The notes: generated by a model from the letters alone, not told the origin. 64,000 nucleotides of DNA from Paenibacillus harenae (GCF_030812415.1 NZ_JAUSST010000004.1:248001-312000), one strand, 5' to 3'; shown: positions 42,827 to 51,465, counted from the stretch's first letter. Program-made: numbers and translations.

Positions 42827-45481
42827 ATGGATGTTGAACAAACCGTAGTTACAGTTGATATATATGGAGTCCAATACAAGCTCAAAGGACATACGAACGT
42901 TGAGTACATGAAGCGCGTCGCGAGTGCGATCGACGATAGCATGAAGAAGCTTGCGAAGGGTTACCCGCGCCTTGATATGCCGAAGCTGGCCGTTCTGTCC
43001 GCGGTGCAGATCACGGAGGAGGTGTTCCGTCTCCGCCGCGATAACGCTCGACTGGTGGAGGAGGAAGCGAAGCTGGTTCTCGTCACGCAGCAATTGGAGC
43101 AGTCGATGGTGCAAGCAGGTAAACTGCAAACCGAGCTGGTCGAGTTGAAGCAGCAGGCGCGGGAGCAGCTTCAGGCAGCGAAGGCTGCAGCCGATGCGGA
43201 GATGGCAAGCATGCTGGAGCTTGCCGCGGAGCAAGCGAAAGCGCATGAGCAATCGATGAAGGAAGCAAGCGAGGCGCAGCGCGCGGAGCTGGCCAGGTTG
43301 AAGGAGGAGCAGGCAGAGCAGCTTGCCTCCCTCCTGCTGGAGAAGGAGGAGCAGCTGGCCGCATTAGCTGCTGCTAAGGACGGTCATTGGTCCGAGCTGT
43401 TGAACGAGAAGGAAGCAAGCCTCGCGGCGCTGCAGTCGGAGGTTGAAGCAAAGCTGGCCGCGCTTGGATTCGAGAAAGAAGAGCAGCTGTCGGCGCTGGC
43501 TCGCTCCAAGGACGAGGAGCGAGCCGAGCTTAAACGGGTAAAGGATGAAGAGCTTGCTGAGCTTCGGCGAATCAAGGAAGAGGAGCTGACCGATCTTGTT
43601 CAAGCGAAGGAAGAAGCGCTGCTGGAGCTTGAACTAGTCAAGGAAGAGCAGATTAGCGCGATTGTGAATGAGAAGTCGGCCGAGCTTGTTGCGCTGGCGG
43701 AGCAGTGGCAGAGCAAGTGGGTTGAGCGCGAACAGAACTGGCTGGCCGAATCGGCTGCTGCTTCGGCCGAACGCGAGCGGCTGGCGGCCGAGCAGGAGCA
43801 GGCTTGGAAGGACGAGGCTGCGAAGGCGGAGCAAACGTTCCGCTCCGATCTGGAGCGCCGCAGGAACGGCTGGCTTGAAGAGCGCGCAAGGCTTCAAGCG
43901 CAAGTTGCCGAGCTGCAGCAGGGCTGGGATGCGGACAAGCAAGCGATGGAGCGACGGATCGCATTAGCCGACGAGCAGATCGGCCAGGCGATGGAGCAGG
44001 AAGAGGCATTCCGCGCATCGTACGCGAAGCTGGAACAGGAAAGCGCGGATCGTGACGGCCAATTGGAGGAGGCTCGAGCAGAGCTTGCCGAGCTTCAAGC
44101 GAAGAGCGAAAATGCGGTTGCGCAGCTTCGGCAGACGGAGAGCGAGCTGGAGGAACAGCGTATTGCGCTAGCCGAAGCGCAAAAGCAGACTGAGGCTGCG
44201 GCGGGACAGCTGGCTTCGTTAAGCGAGCAGCATCAGCAGGTAACGGGCAAGGTGAACCAGTTGGAGGAGCAACGATCGCAGTTGGAAGAGGAACTGCTGG
44301 AACAGCAGCTTGAGAACGAAGAGCTCGCGCAGCGTCATGCTGCGGCGCTAGAGCAGCAGCAGCGGGATGCGCAACAGGCATTAAACGCCGGATTGGCCGC
44401 TGCTGAAGCGGAATATAAGGAGAAGCTGGAAGCAACTGTTCGCGAGCAGGAAGAGAAGCACCTTAATCTGCGGATTGAGCTCGAGCAGGCAGTACAAGCT
44501 GCGCGTGACGAGGCAGAGGAGCTCAGGCTTCGTGCGCAGGCAGAGCTTGAGGAGCAGCGTCATGCGTGGCAATCGGAGCTTGAGGGTGAGCGAAGAAGCT
44601 TCGAGAAGACGCTTGAAGAGCTGAAGGCAAGAAGCAAGGAGCAATTGGAAGAGCAGCAGCTTGCCTCCCAGATCGAACTTGAGGAGAGCATGGAGCGCTT
44701 GAAGGCGCAGCATGCGGCTGGCCTTCAAGCGTTGCAAGAGGAGCTACTGACTCGCGAAAGCGCGATGAAGCTGGATTACGAACAGCGGTTGAAGCAGCTA
44801 AGCGTAGAGGCAAGCGAACGCTATTTGCAGCTCCAAGCGGACAGCAGCGAGAAGGTCGAACAGCTGCAAGCCATGTCGGAGGAGCAGCTGTATCAGCAGC
44901 GCCATGACTACGAGAAGCAGACGCGCGAGCTGGAGGCAAGGCTTGAACGTCTCGAAAGCGAGCTGGAGTCGCTGCAGGAGCGTGCCGATCAGGCGGCCGC
45001 GAACGAAGCGGCGATACGCAAGGAGCTTGACGAGATCGGCAGCCGCGAGCTAGAACTTGTCGAGCAGCTTGAAGTGACCGCGGCTCGCGAGCGTATCGCT
45101 TCGCAGCAGCTCGAAGCGGCCGAGGCGCGTGAACGCGAGCTAAGCGAGCAGTTGCGCGAGCAGCGGGAGCAAGCCGAACGTGCTGCATCGGAAGCGGAGA
45201 GACTGGTACGCGAGAAGCTGGCGCAGGAAGCCGAAGAGGAATCGCTGCGCGATGAGCTTGCCCGCGCGATGCTGGAGGTAGCCTCCGCATCCGAGCGCAA
45301 GGAAGAGCTGAACGGACATTCGGTTCAGCTAGCGACGGAGCGCGACGAGGCAGCTCGTGCCGCTGAGCAGCTGTCGCAGGAGCATGAGCGTCTGGTCGAA
45401 GAGCATCAGAAGCTGAAGCTGGAGTATTCGAAGCTGCAGACGGAATACAATGAATGGATCGAGCTTATCGAGCATAGCTAG
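42827..45481 (+). CDS. zapA: ZapA cell-division domain fused to a very long coiled coil
   Basis: 884 residues from ATG 42827 (GGGAGG 10 nt upstream). The first ~90 residues are a normal ZapA: VTVDIYGVQYKLKGHTNVEY, MKKLAKGYPRLDMPKLAVLS, followed by the usual dimerisation helix. ZapA is normally about 85-110 residues and bundles FtsZ. Here about 790 residues of almost pure Glu/Ala/Gln/Leu/Lys coiled coil follow without a break to the end, with only local variation of the heptad pattern. If rigid, this helix would extend roughly 100 nm. Genomic place (after pheST) is that of normal Bacillales zapA. Codon use matches the neighbours, and no frame change is seen. Confidence 0.88.
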   Translation: MDVEQTVVTVDIYGVQYKLKGHTNVEYMKRVASAIDDSMKKLAKGYPRLDMPKLAVLSAVQITEEVFRLRRDNARLVEEEAKLVLVTQQLEQSMVQAGKLQTELVELKQQAREQLQAAKAAADAEMASMLELAAEQAKAHEQSMKEASEAQRAELARLKEEQAEQLASLLLEKEEQLAALAAAKDGHWSELLNEKEASLAALQSEVEAKLAALGFEKEEQLSALARSKDEERAELKRVKDEELAELRRIKEEELTDLVQAKEEALLELELVKEEQISAIVNEKSAELVALAEQWQSKWVEREQNWLAESAAASAERERLAAEQEQAWKDEAAKAEQTFRSDLERRRNGWLEERARLQAQVAELQQGWDADKQAMERRIALADEQIGQAMEQEEAFRASYAKLEQESADRDGQLEEARAELAELQAKSENAVAQLRQTESELEEQRIALAEAQKQTEAAAGQLASLSEQHQQVTGKVNQLEEQRSQLEEELLEQQLENEELAQRHAAALEQQQRDAQQALNAGLAAAEAEYKEKLEATVREQEEKHLNLRIELEQAVQAARDEAEELRLRAQAELEEQRHAWQSELEGERRSFEKTLEELKARSKEQLEEQQLASQIELEESMERLKAQHAAGLQALQEELLTRESAMKLDYEQRLKQLSVEASERYLQLQADSSEKVEQLQAMSEEQLYQQRHDYEKQTRELEARLERLESELESLQERADQAAANEAAIRKELDEIGSRELELVEQLEVTAARERIASQQLEAAEARERELSEQLREQREQAERAASEAERLVREKLAQEAEEESLRDELARAMLEVASASERKEELNGHSVQLATERDEAARAAEQLSQEHERLVEEHQKLKLEYSKLQTEYNEWIELIEHS

Positions 45482-45510
45482 CTGTTCTCTTTCTCATTAC
45501 AAATGAAAGC

Positions 45511-45567
45511 AATCCCCGATTCGAACTGGCGGTAGTTTCCGTCTGCTTCGAGCTCGGGGATTTTTTT
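45511..45567 (+). terminator. Intrinsic terminator after zapA
   Basis: AATCCCCGATTCGAA on the left pairs with TTCGAGCTCGGGGATT on the right (with a small bulge), followed by a run of seven Ts up to 45567. Confidence 0.88.
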
Positions 45568-45615
45568 GAATTTCATGCGAAACGATAGATTGCTTGTCTA
45601 GTAGTGCGTTCGAGG

Positions 45616-45671
45616 CTAAGGAACTAAGGAACTAAGGAACTAAGGAACTAAGGGACTAAGGGACTAAGGGA
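45616..45671. repeat. 8-bp microsatellite (CTAAGGAA/CTAAGGGA, seven units)
   Basis: Four perfect CTAAGGAA units (45616-45647) are followed by three CTAAGGGA units (45648-45671). It is non-coding and lies between the zapA terminator and the next repeat array. Unit length is not a multiple of three. Such tracts change copy number by slippage. Confidence 0.95.
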
Positions 45672-45710
45672 CTGGTGGAGGGATGTGAGCTTGTATTTGT
45701 ATAAGTATTA

Positions 45711-45905
45711 TCGGGAAAAAGTCCCGTTATTTTCGGGTAGAAGGCGTTGAATGCGGTTTAACAGGAAAAACTCCTATTATTTCTGGGGGAATGTGACAAT
45801 TCGCTGCAGAAACGAGAAAATAGCAGGAGAAATTCCAGTAATTTCGCTTGGAATGACAAAAATTCAAATATTAACTGTAGAAATTCCTTTTGTTATGTGG
45901 GGGCG
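45711..45905. repeat. Intergenic array of GGA-N5-TCC elements (four copies)
   Basis: Four related elements, each a short palindrome with a 5-nt centre followed by RTTATTTC-like sequence, begin with their GGA cores at 45713, 45763, 45825 and 45876, spaced 50, 62 and 51 bp. Copies 1 and 2 are clearest (GGGAAAAAGTCCC, AGGAAAAACTCCT); copies 3 and 4 are decayed. A 66-codon frame through the array is not a gene. Function unknown. Confidence 0.6.
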
Positions 45906-45963
45906 TGTTTCAACGTGCAGGTTTGGATTCAGCATGCTGCTTGTTTATTAGTCGCTTTAAGCG

Positions 45964-46092
45964 TCAATTTGACGAACTAATTCGAGCCATTGCGTCAGAC
46001 ATGCGGTTTTAACGGCATTTTGTCGAACTAATCCGGCATTATTCGGACAAGATACAAAAAACGCCTTATTAGTGTCCTTAGATGGAACTAAC
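45964..46092. repeat. Intergenic array of GAACTAA elements (three copies)
   Basis: GACGAACTAATTCGAG (GAACTAA at 45974), GTCGAACTAATCCGGC (46025) and ATGGAACTAACGAGGC (46085) are spaced 51 and 60 bp. The left copy is preceded by a small palindrome GTCAATTTGAC. The third copy is built into a terminator hairpin. The 45482-46191 gap has no credible gene. Confidence 0.55.
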
Positions 46093-46101
46093 GAGGCGTT
46101 T
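46059..46101 (-). terminator. Hairpin terminator downstream of the SDR gene
   Basis: AAACGCCTTATTAGT (46059-46073) pairs with ACTAACGAGGCGTTT (46087-46101), two mismatches. T-rich sequence lies on both sides (TTTTTTGTATC on the minus strand), so it can end the minus-strand SDR transcript and shield the zapA side. Confidence 0.65.
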
Positions 46102-46191
46102 ATCAATAATATAGATCGATTATCTTCACGAAACGAGACTATTGCGTACGTGCATAGGGAGGCATCTACTTGGCTACTTGGCCATTCACAT

Positions 46192-46872
46192 TTAACCGTA
46201 AGATAGAATCGTTCCTGTAGGTCCGCCTTGCGGCAAGCTTGCCAAACGGATCAGATCGGGCGTCACGATGGCCGGGTCTTTGCCGGTGGCGTGCATCTCC
46301 GTGCGCAGCGTGCCCGGGTTGTACAGGTTGACGAGTATGCCGTGTTCATGCTCTTCATCGGCAAGGGTGCGCGTTAGCGACTCCAGTCCCGCCTTAGCAG
46401 CGCTATAAGCGCCGTAGCCGCCTGAGCCGTTCCACGAAAGGCCGGATGTAATATTTATAATCCTTCCATATTTAGCTTTGCGCATGAAAGGCAGAACCGC
46501 TTTGGATAGCAGGAAAGGGCCCGTTAGATTGACGGAAATTTGATTATGCCAATTCTCCGAGGTTATCTCGTGCACGGTGCCCGGCTCCATGATGGCGGCG
46601 TTATTTAAAAGAATATCGATGCGTCCGAGCTGCTCGTAAGCCGTTTCGATAGCCTGCTCAACTTGGAGATCGACGGAGACATCCGTCTGAAGCAGCAAAG
46701 GGACCTTGCCGGTACGGTACTTGACGAGCTGCGCCGTCTCTTCGAGCTTCGACGCTCTGCGTCCAAGGAGGACGACGTCAGCGCCTTCAGCGGCGAACGA
46801 AATAGATGCTGCGCGTCCAAGTCCGGAACCTGCTCCGCTTATAATGGCGACTCGATTTTGCAATACTCCCAT
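46192..46872 (-). CDS. Short-chain dehydrogenase/reductase (SDR)
   Basis: 226 residues. The Rossmann nucleotide site GAGSGLGR (13-20), NNAAIM, catalytic serine in INITSG and YSAAK with Tyr and Lys are all present. Classical SDRs of this kind resemble 3-oxoacyl-ACP reductases, but the substrate is unknown. The protein is slightly shorter than usual at the C-terminus. GGAGG with 7-nt spacing selects the ATG at 46872, not the earlier ATG at 46893. Alone on its strand; its 3' side is bounded by the hairpin above. The 46873-47177 gap shows no gene. Confidence 0.92.
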   Translation of the reverse strand: MGVLQNRVAIISGAGSGLGRAASISFAAEGADVVLLGRRASKLEETAQLVKYRTGKVPLLLQTDVSVDLQVEQAIETAYEQLGRIDILLNNAAIMEPGTVHEITSENWHNQISVNLTGPFLLSKAVLPFMRKAKYGRIINITSGLSWNGSGGYGAYSAAKAGLESLTRTLADEEHEHGILVNLYNPGTLRTEMHATGKDPAIVTPDLIRLASLPQGGPTGTILSYG

Positions 46873-47084
46873 CACCATTCCTCCATTCATCATTTATGTT
46901 GTGACCATCTTATCAGAGGCGGCGCAGCAGGGGAAGAGGATAAGCCATTAGAAATTTTTACGCAAAAGCAAAGTAAAAATGATATAGCGCTCTACCCCGG
47001 TGCGCATAGCCTCCCAAGTGAAGTGCGGTTGGTTAAGGTTAATACGAAGCTGCTCATAAACCTAGTTTATGCCCGTAAATGCAA

Positions 47085-47112
47085 TCAAGACCTGCCTGCC
47101 GGCAGGTCTTGA
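47085..47112 (-). terminator. Perfect 12-bp hairpin after the cupredoxin gene
   Basis: TCAAGACCTGCC-TGCC-GGCAGGTCTTGA. On the minus strand it follows the cupredoxin gene by about 65 bp, but the T-tract after it is weak (TTGCATTT), so termination may be partial. Confidence 0.55.
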
Positions 47113-47177
47113 CCAAGCAGCAGACTGAACGATGCACAGTCTATCTGCGATTGTTGAAACGCAATAGCAACGAACGG

Positions 47178-47576
47178 TTATTCAACAACCAGAGTAGCCT
47201 TCATTTGTCTGTGGCCGTTGCCGCAAGGCACGCTGCAGATCATTTCATAGGTGCCAGGCTCGGCAACCGTTACCGTTTTGGTTTGGCCGTTCGCGATGTT
47301 GTCGACTTTGTCGATTTTGACTCCGTGCACGCCGTCCGTCGACTTGAGCGTAATGTTGGTTGCTTCGCCGGCTTTTATTTTGTATTCCTTTTGGTCAAAC
47401 TCCCAGTTCGAAGCCGTGATGACAACCGCTTCGCCAGTAGCGCCGGAATCGGCGGCAACCGCTTCGCCGTTGCCGGCATTATTGCTCTCTTGATTATCCG
47501 ATTTGGCCCCGCAAGCAGCAAGTACAGCGACAAGGCACAATGCAGAAGCAAAAAGCAGCCATTTTTTCATTATCAT
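47178..47576 (-). CDS. Cupredoxin lipoprotein with CuA-type (COX2-like) site
   Basis: 132 residues. The N-terminus has a lipobox LVAVLAAC (lipid-anchored Cys near 22), then a linker rich in Ser, Asn and Gly, and a cupredoxin fold. The C-terminal loop reads CSVPCGNGHRQM, which fits the CuA pattern C-x3-C-x3-H-x2-M, and GVHGVKI supplies the upstream His. The site is therefore that of cytochrome oxidase subunit II, but no membrane hairpins or oxidase genes are near, so it may be an electron carrier or copper donor on the outer face of the membrane. Start 47576 or 47570 (both ATG). Confidence 0.85.
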   Translation of the reverse strand: MIMKKWLLFASALCLVAVLAACGAKSDNQESNNAGNGEAVAADSGATGEAVVITASNWEFDQKEYKIKAGEATNITLKSTDGVHGVKIDKVDNIANGQTKTVTVAEPGTYEMICSVPCGNGHRQMKATLVVE

Positions 47577-47695
47577 AGTTCCCCTTTCAAAATGGAAAAT
47601 GTTTGTACACTTTATTTTAGCTTATATTCGATGCATTTGCTGTGACATCTGTTTGACAAACTTATGAATTTCATGTGATTTTTTTAAGCATGAAA

Positions 47696-47731
47696 AAACC
47701 CTTGATCGCCGCAATCGGCTCTCAAGGGCTT
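47696..47731 (-). terminator. Terminator of the holin-like gene
   Basis: AAACCCTTGA and TCAAGGGCTT form the stem around a GC-rich loop. On the minus strand the stem ends in TTTTTTCATG. It lies 27 bp after the stop at 47758. Confidence 0.8.
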
Positions 47732-47757
47732 CGCATTTCTTGTCCGAAAGGCAACTG

Positions 47758-48120
47758 CTAAACGCGATCTCTACGGCGGCCGGCCTCATATGGCGTGCTG
47801 ACCGGAATGAAGAGGTCGATAATGCCGATTACGAGCGCGGCAAGGATTGCCCCTAGCCAAGTAACCGTCACGCCGCCTACGATGAACTGAGCAATCCAGA
47901 TGACGACTGCGCTGGCGATGAACCCGACGATGCCGCGGCCGAAAGGCGTAACCCGCTTGCCGAATATGCCTTCAACAATCCAACCGAGCGCCGCGATGAC
48001 AAGCGCGAGAAACAAGGCGCTCCAGAAGCCGCCAACGCTGAATTGCGGGACAATGAACCCGACCACCATCAATACTAGAGCGGACACGATAAACCGCACG
48101 ACATGACCGATAAAACTCAT
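47758..48120 (-). CDS. Phage-holin-superfamily-IV small membrane protein (YvlD-like)
   Basis: 120 residues with four hydrophobic helices (about 5-25, 29-48, 62-84, 87-105) and a short basic tail. FIGHVVRFIVSALVLMVVGF and FIVGGVTVTWLGAILAALVI are typical of the four-helix YvlD/DUF family named after phage holins. In Bacillales these are chromosomal membrane proteins, often envelope-stress genes, not phage lysis proteins. The gene stands alone between a terminator and the repeat-filled region. Confidence 0.78.
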   Translation of the reverse strand: MSFIGHVVRFIVSALVLMVVGFIVPQFSVGGFWSALFLALVIAALGWIVEGIFGKRVTPFGRGIVGFIASAVVIWIAQFIVGGVTVTWLGAILAALVIGIIDLFIPVSTPYEAGRRRDRV

Positions 48121-48136
48121 ATTTGAATCCTCCTAC

Positions 48137-48365
48137 AAAGTTTTTTTGTGAAGCAAAAAAAACTTGCTTCGTAAGCAATCGCTTCGGTTTTTTGTGAAGC
48201 AAAAAAACTTGCTTCGTAAGCAATCGCTTCGTTTTTTTGAAATATAAGACGTCATAAGTTGTCACTTCTAACATTTCTTATATTTCTTCGCGAAACGTAA
48301 GCTTTTGCCGCCAATGGACGGCACCAGCCGTTTACGCTTGTGAAGCAAAAAAAACTTGCTTCGTA
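48137..48365. repeat. GAAGC hairpin repeats (two full copies, one partial) upstream of mutS2
   Basis: A 46-bp unit beginning GTTTTTTTGTGAAGCAAA and ending GCAATCGCTTCG occurs at 48140-48186 and 48187-48231, with a partial copy near 48340-48365. Each has a GAAGCAA/TTGCTTC stem. Between copies 2 and 3, GAAATATAAGA (48239) and TCTTATATTTC (48278-48288) are perfect 11-bp inverted repeats. The 48121-48512 gap holds no credible gene. Confidence 0.8.
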
Positions 48366-48512
48366 TGAGCTGCTTTTGGAGCAGAAGCTGGTTTGGTTAA
48401 GTATGTTCGTTTCTATTGTGGCCCGTTGCTTGTTTTTTATGTACGGGAAGGGCATCATATCGTGCAACGAACGCGCCGTTCGGCTATAATAGTAGGGCGA
48501 GAGGAGTGTTAA

Positions 48513-50891
48513 TTGTTGGACACCAAAATTTTATCGACTTTAGAATATCCTAAAATCATACATAAATTGACGCATCATGCGGCAACTTCGCTTGGCAAAG
48601 CTGCCGCGGAGCAGCTTCAGCCGGTATCCGATCTGGAAGCCGTCAAGCCGCTGCTGCAAGCGACGGACGAGGCTTATACGGCGGACCGTTTAAAGGGAAG
48701 CGCGCCGTTCGGCGGCATAACCGATATTACGGCGCCGCTTCACCGGGCAAGAATCGGCGGCACGCTTAATCCCGAGGAGCTGCTGAACATCGCATCGACC
48801 TCGCGCGGCGGACGCCGCGTGAAGAAGCATATCGGCGTTATTCACGAGGATCATCCGATTCCGCTGCTGCAATTCCAGGCGGAACAGATTACGGAAAACA
48901 AGCCGCTTGAGGACGCGATATTCGATTGCATCGACGATCAGGCGGAAGTGATGGACAGCGCAAGCCCGGAGCTTGCGTCGATTCGCCGCGAGCTCCGCTC
49001 GGGAGAATCGCGCATTCGCGAGAAGATGGAGCAGATGGTCCGTTCCTCTTCGGTACAGAAGATGCTGCAGGACGCCATCGTAACGCTTCGCAACGACCGA
49101 TATGTGATTCCCGTTAAGCAGGAATACCGTTCCAACTTCGGAGGCATCGTACACGACCAATCGGGGTCCGGCGCTACCCTGTTCATCGAGCCTGAAGCGA
49201 TTGTAGCGATGAACAACAAGCTTCGCGAACTCAAAGCGGGCGAAATGCGCGAGATCGAGAAAATATTGCAGAAGCTTACGGCGCTCACCTCCGATCATGT
49301 AAAGGATCTGCTCATTAATCAGGATCTGCTTGCACAGCTCGACTTTGCCTTTGCGAAAGCAAGACTGGCGCATGAGATGAAAGCGACGCAGCCTCGCATG
49401 AATGACCGGGGCTTCTTGAAGCTGAAGCGCGGCCGCCATCCGCTGCTCGCGAGCGACAAAGTCGTTCCGATCGATGTCGAGCTAGGCAATCAATATTCGG
49501 CGATTATCGTAACGGGTCCGAATACGGGCGGCAAGACCGTCTCCCTTAAGACGATCGGACTGCTTAGCCTTATGGCGATGTCCGGGTTGTTCGTTCCTGC
49601 AGAGGAAGGCAGCCAGTTATGCGTATTCGACGCAATCTACGCCGATATTGGCGACGAGCAAAGCATTGAGCAGAGCTTAAGCACGTTCTCAAGCCATCTG
49701 ACGAACATCATCCGCATTCTGAAGTCGATGACGTCGAAGAGCCTCGTGCTGCTCGACGAGCTTGGCGCGGGTACGGATCCAGCGGAAGGCTCGGCTCTTG
49801 CCATTGCGATACTGGAGCATATTCATGCGAAGGAAAGCCGCATTGTTGCGACGACGCACTATAGCGAGCTAAAGGCGTACGCATTCAATCGCAAAGGGAT
49901 CATAAATGCCAGCATGGAGTTTGATGTCGCTACGCTTAGTCCTACTTACCGGCTGCTGGTTGGCGTACCGGGACGAAGCAACGCGTTCGCGATTGCCGAG
50001 CGGCTCGGCTTGCGGACCGAGATCATCGACCGCGCGCGGGGCGAGGTGAGCGAAGAGGACCAGCGGGTGGAAAGCATGATCGCATCGCTGGAGGAGAACC
50101 GTCTAAGCGCAGAATCGGAGCGCCAAACGGCGGAGTCGCTGCGCAGGCAAGTAGAGGCGCTGCAAGCAAGACACGAGGCGGAGCGGCTGAAGTTCGAGGA
50201 GCAAAAGGAGAAGCTGCTGCAGAAAGCGCATGAAGAAGCTCGCGAAGCGGTAGCCAAGGCGAAACGCGAGGCGGAACAAATTATAGCCGACCTTCGCAAG
50301 CTGGCACTCGAAGAGGGCGCATCGGTTAAAGAACATAAGCTGATCGAGGCTCGGCGCAAGCTTGATGACGCGACGCCGGAGCAGCTTAAGCCGAAACGCG
50401 GCGGAGCAGGCGCAGGCGTTGGCAGCAAGCCTGCCAAGATCGAAGCCGGCGACGAAGTGATGGTGTACAGCTTGAACCAGAAGGGCATCGTGGCGGAGCT
50501 GCACGGCTCGGAGGCAACCGTTCAGCTTGGTATATTGAAGATGAAGGTATCGCTGGACGATATGGAGCTGTTGAAGTCTACGGCAACAGCAGCCAAGCAG
50601 CAACAGCCGAAACAAGCAGCGAGCTTGAAACGTTCGCGCGACGAAAACGTAAGAATGGAGCTGGACCTTCGCGGGGAGAGTCTAGAGGAAGCGATCATGG
50701 AGGTCGACCGCTTCCTGGATGAATCTTTCTTATCGGGTCTGGGTCAAGTCTATATTATTCACGGAAAAGGAACAGGCGTGCTGCGAACGGGCATTCAGCA
50801 ATATTTGCGCAAGCATAGCCATGTGAAGGCTTTCCGGTTAGGCAATTATGGCGAGGGCGGCGCTGGCGTTACGGTGGCTGAATTGAAATAA
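48513..50891 (+). CDS. mutS2: MutS2 endonuclease (anti-recombination / ribosome quality control)
   Basis: 792 residues. The core-and-clamp region is followed by the MutS ATPase with Walker A VTGPNTGGKTVSLKTIG, Walker B VLLDELGAGTDPAEG and ATTHYSELK, then a coiled coil (about 520-640) and the C-terminal Smr nuclease domain (LDLRGESLEEAIMEVDRFLD, then IIHGKGTGVLR). In Bacillus MutS2 acts on collided ribosomes and limits homologous recombination. TTG TTG at 48513 follows GAGAGGAG; the second TTG is also possible. A TATAAT at 48485-48490 lies directly upstream. Confidence 0.97.
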   Translation: MLDTKILSTLEYPKIIHKLTHHAATSLGKAAAEQLQPVSDLEAVKPLLQATDEAYTADRLKGSAPFGGITDITAPLHRARIGGTLNPEELLNIASTSRGGRRVKKHIGVIHEDHPIPLLQFQAEQITENKPLEDAIFDCIDDQAEVMDSASPELASIRRELRSGESRIREKMEQMVRSSSVQKMLQDAIVTLRNDRYVIPVKQEYRSNFGGIVHDQSGSGATLFIEPEAIVAMNNKLRELKAGEMREIEKILQKLTALTSDHVKDLLINQDLLAQLDFAFAKARLAHEMKATQPRMNDRGFLKLKRGRHPLLASDKVVPIDVELGNQYSAIIVTGPNTGGKTVSLKTIGLLSLMAMSGLFVPAEEGSQLCVFDAIYADIGDEQSIEQSLSTFSSHLTNIIRILKSMTSKSLVLLDELGAGTDPAEGSALAIAILEHIHAKESRIVATTHYSELKAYAFNRKGIINASMEFDVATLSPTYRLLVGVPGRSNAFAIAERLGLRTEIIDRARGEVSEEDQRVESMIASLEENRLSAESERQTAESLRRQVEALQARHEAERLKFEEQKEKLLQKAHEEAREAVAKAKREAEQIIADLRKLALEEGASVKEHKLIEARRKLDDATPEQLKPKRGGAGAGVGSKPAKIEAGDEVMVYSLNQKGIVAELHGSEATVQLGILKMKVSLDDMELLKSTATAAKQQQPKQAASLKRSRDENVRMELDLRGESLEEAIMEVDRFLDESFLSGLGQVYIIHGKGTGVLRTGIQQYLRKHSHVKAFRLGNYGEGGAGVTVAELK

Positions 50892-50946
50892 ACCGTTTCG
50901 TTCTCCGCTATGAAGCCAATTAGCCATCAGGTGGAGGGATTTAAGA

Positions 50947-51366
50947 ATGGAACATGAGGTCGACAAGCTGCTAAGCAATGAATTTGCCGCATCGCTCGTT
51001 TATGTTTCGGTTACCGTTCTCTCGCTCATTGTCTTTTTGTCCGTGTTCGAGCTCGTGACGAAGTACAGGTGCTGGGACGAAATCAAGAAAGGCAATGTGG
51101 CAGTGGCAATGGCGACGGGCGGCAAAATATTCGGAATTTGCAATATTTTCCGCTTCTCCATCGAGGCGAACGATTCTGTGTACCAAAGTCTCATTTGGGG
51201 CACGTTCGGATTTATTATTTTGCTGGCAGCCTATTTCTTATTCGAGTTTCTGACGCCGGTCTTTCGCATCGACGATGAAATTCAAAAGGATAACCGCGCA
51301 GTCGGCATGTTTGCGATGGTCATCTCGATTTCACTATCCTATGTGATCGGGGCAACGGTTATATAG
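50947..51366 (+). CDS. DUF350 family membrane protein
   Basis: 139 residues, four membrane helices arranged as two similar halves (VYVSVTVLSLIVFLSVFELV, then SLIWGTFGFIILLAAYFLFE), which is the DUF350 pattern. Each half is followed by a conserved polar segment (EIKKGNVAVAMATGGKIFG; EIQKDNRAVGMFAMVIS). No function is established for the family. The gene follows mutS2 after 55 bp and leads a short run of small genes. Confidence 0.85.
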   Translation: MEHEVDKLLSNEFAASLVYVSVTVLSLIVFLSVFELVTKYRCWDEIKKGNVAVAMATGGKIFGICNIFRFSIEANDSVYQSLIWGTFGFIILLAAYFLFEFLTPVFRIDDEIQKDNRAVGMFAMVISISLSYVIGATVI

Positions 51367-51384
51367 CGGCTGGAGGCATTGTTC

Positions 51385-51465
51385 ATGAAGTATTTGTGGG
51401 GTATTTTACTCGTTGTGGCTATTTTATTTTTCGTATTCGGGGTTATTTATTTAATGAACAATTAA
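51385..51465 (+). CDS. Small single-pass membrane protein (26 aa)
   Basis: MKYLWGILLVVAILFFVFG is one hydrophobic helix, followed by VIYLMNN and stop. GGAGG lies 8 nt before the ATG. It is wedged between the DUF350 and zinc-ribbon genes, 18 bp after one stop and 12 bp before the next ATG, so it is probably co-transcribed. Too short for standard gene calling. Confidence 0.6.
   Translation: MKYLWGILLVVAILFFVFGVIYLMNN

Noticed and set aside
43653..45290. Long minus-strand frames opposite the ZapA coiled coil
   Set aside because: Mirror of GAG/GCG/CAG-rich codons; proteins are Pro/Ala/Arg-rich without motifs.
45751..45951. 66-codon plus-strand frame in the intergenic arrays
   Set aside because: It runs through the decayed repeats, and composition and start context do not support a gene.
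48137..48365. CRISPR-like array in the GAAGC repeats
   Set aside because: Units are adjacent with no unique spacers, only two to three copies, and no cas genes.
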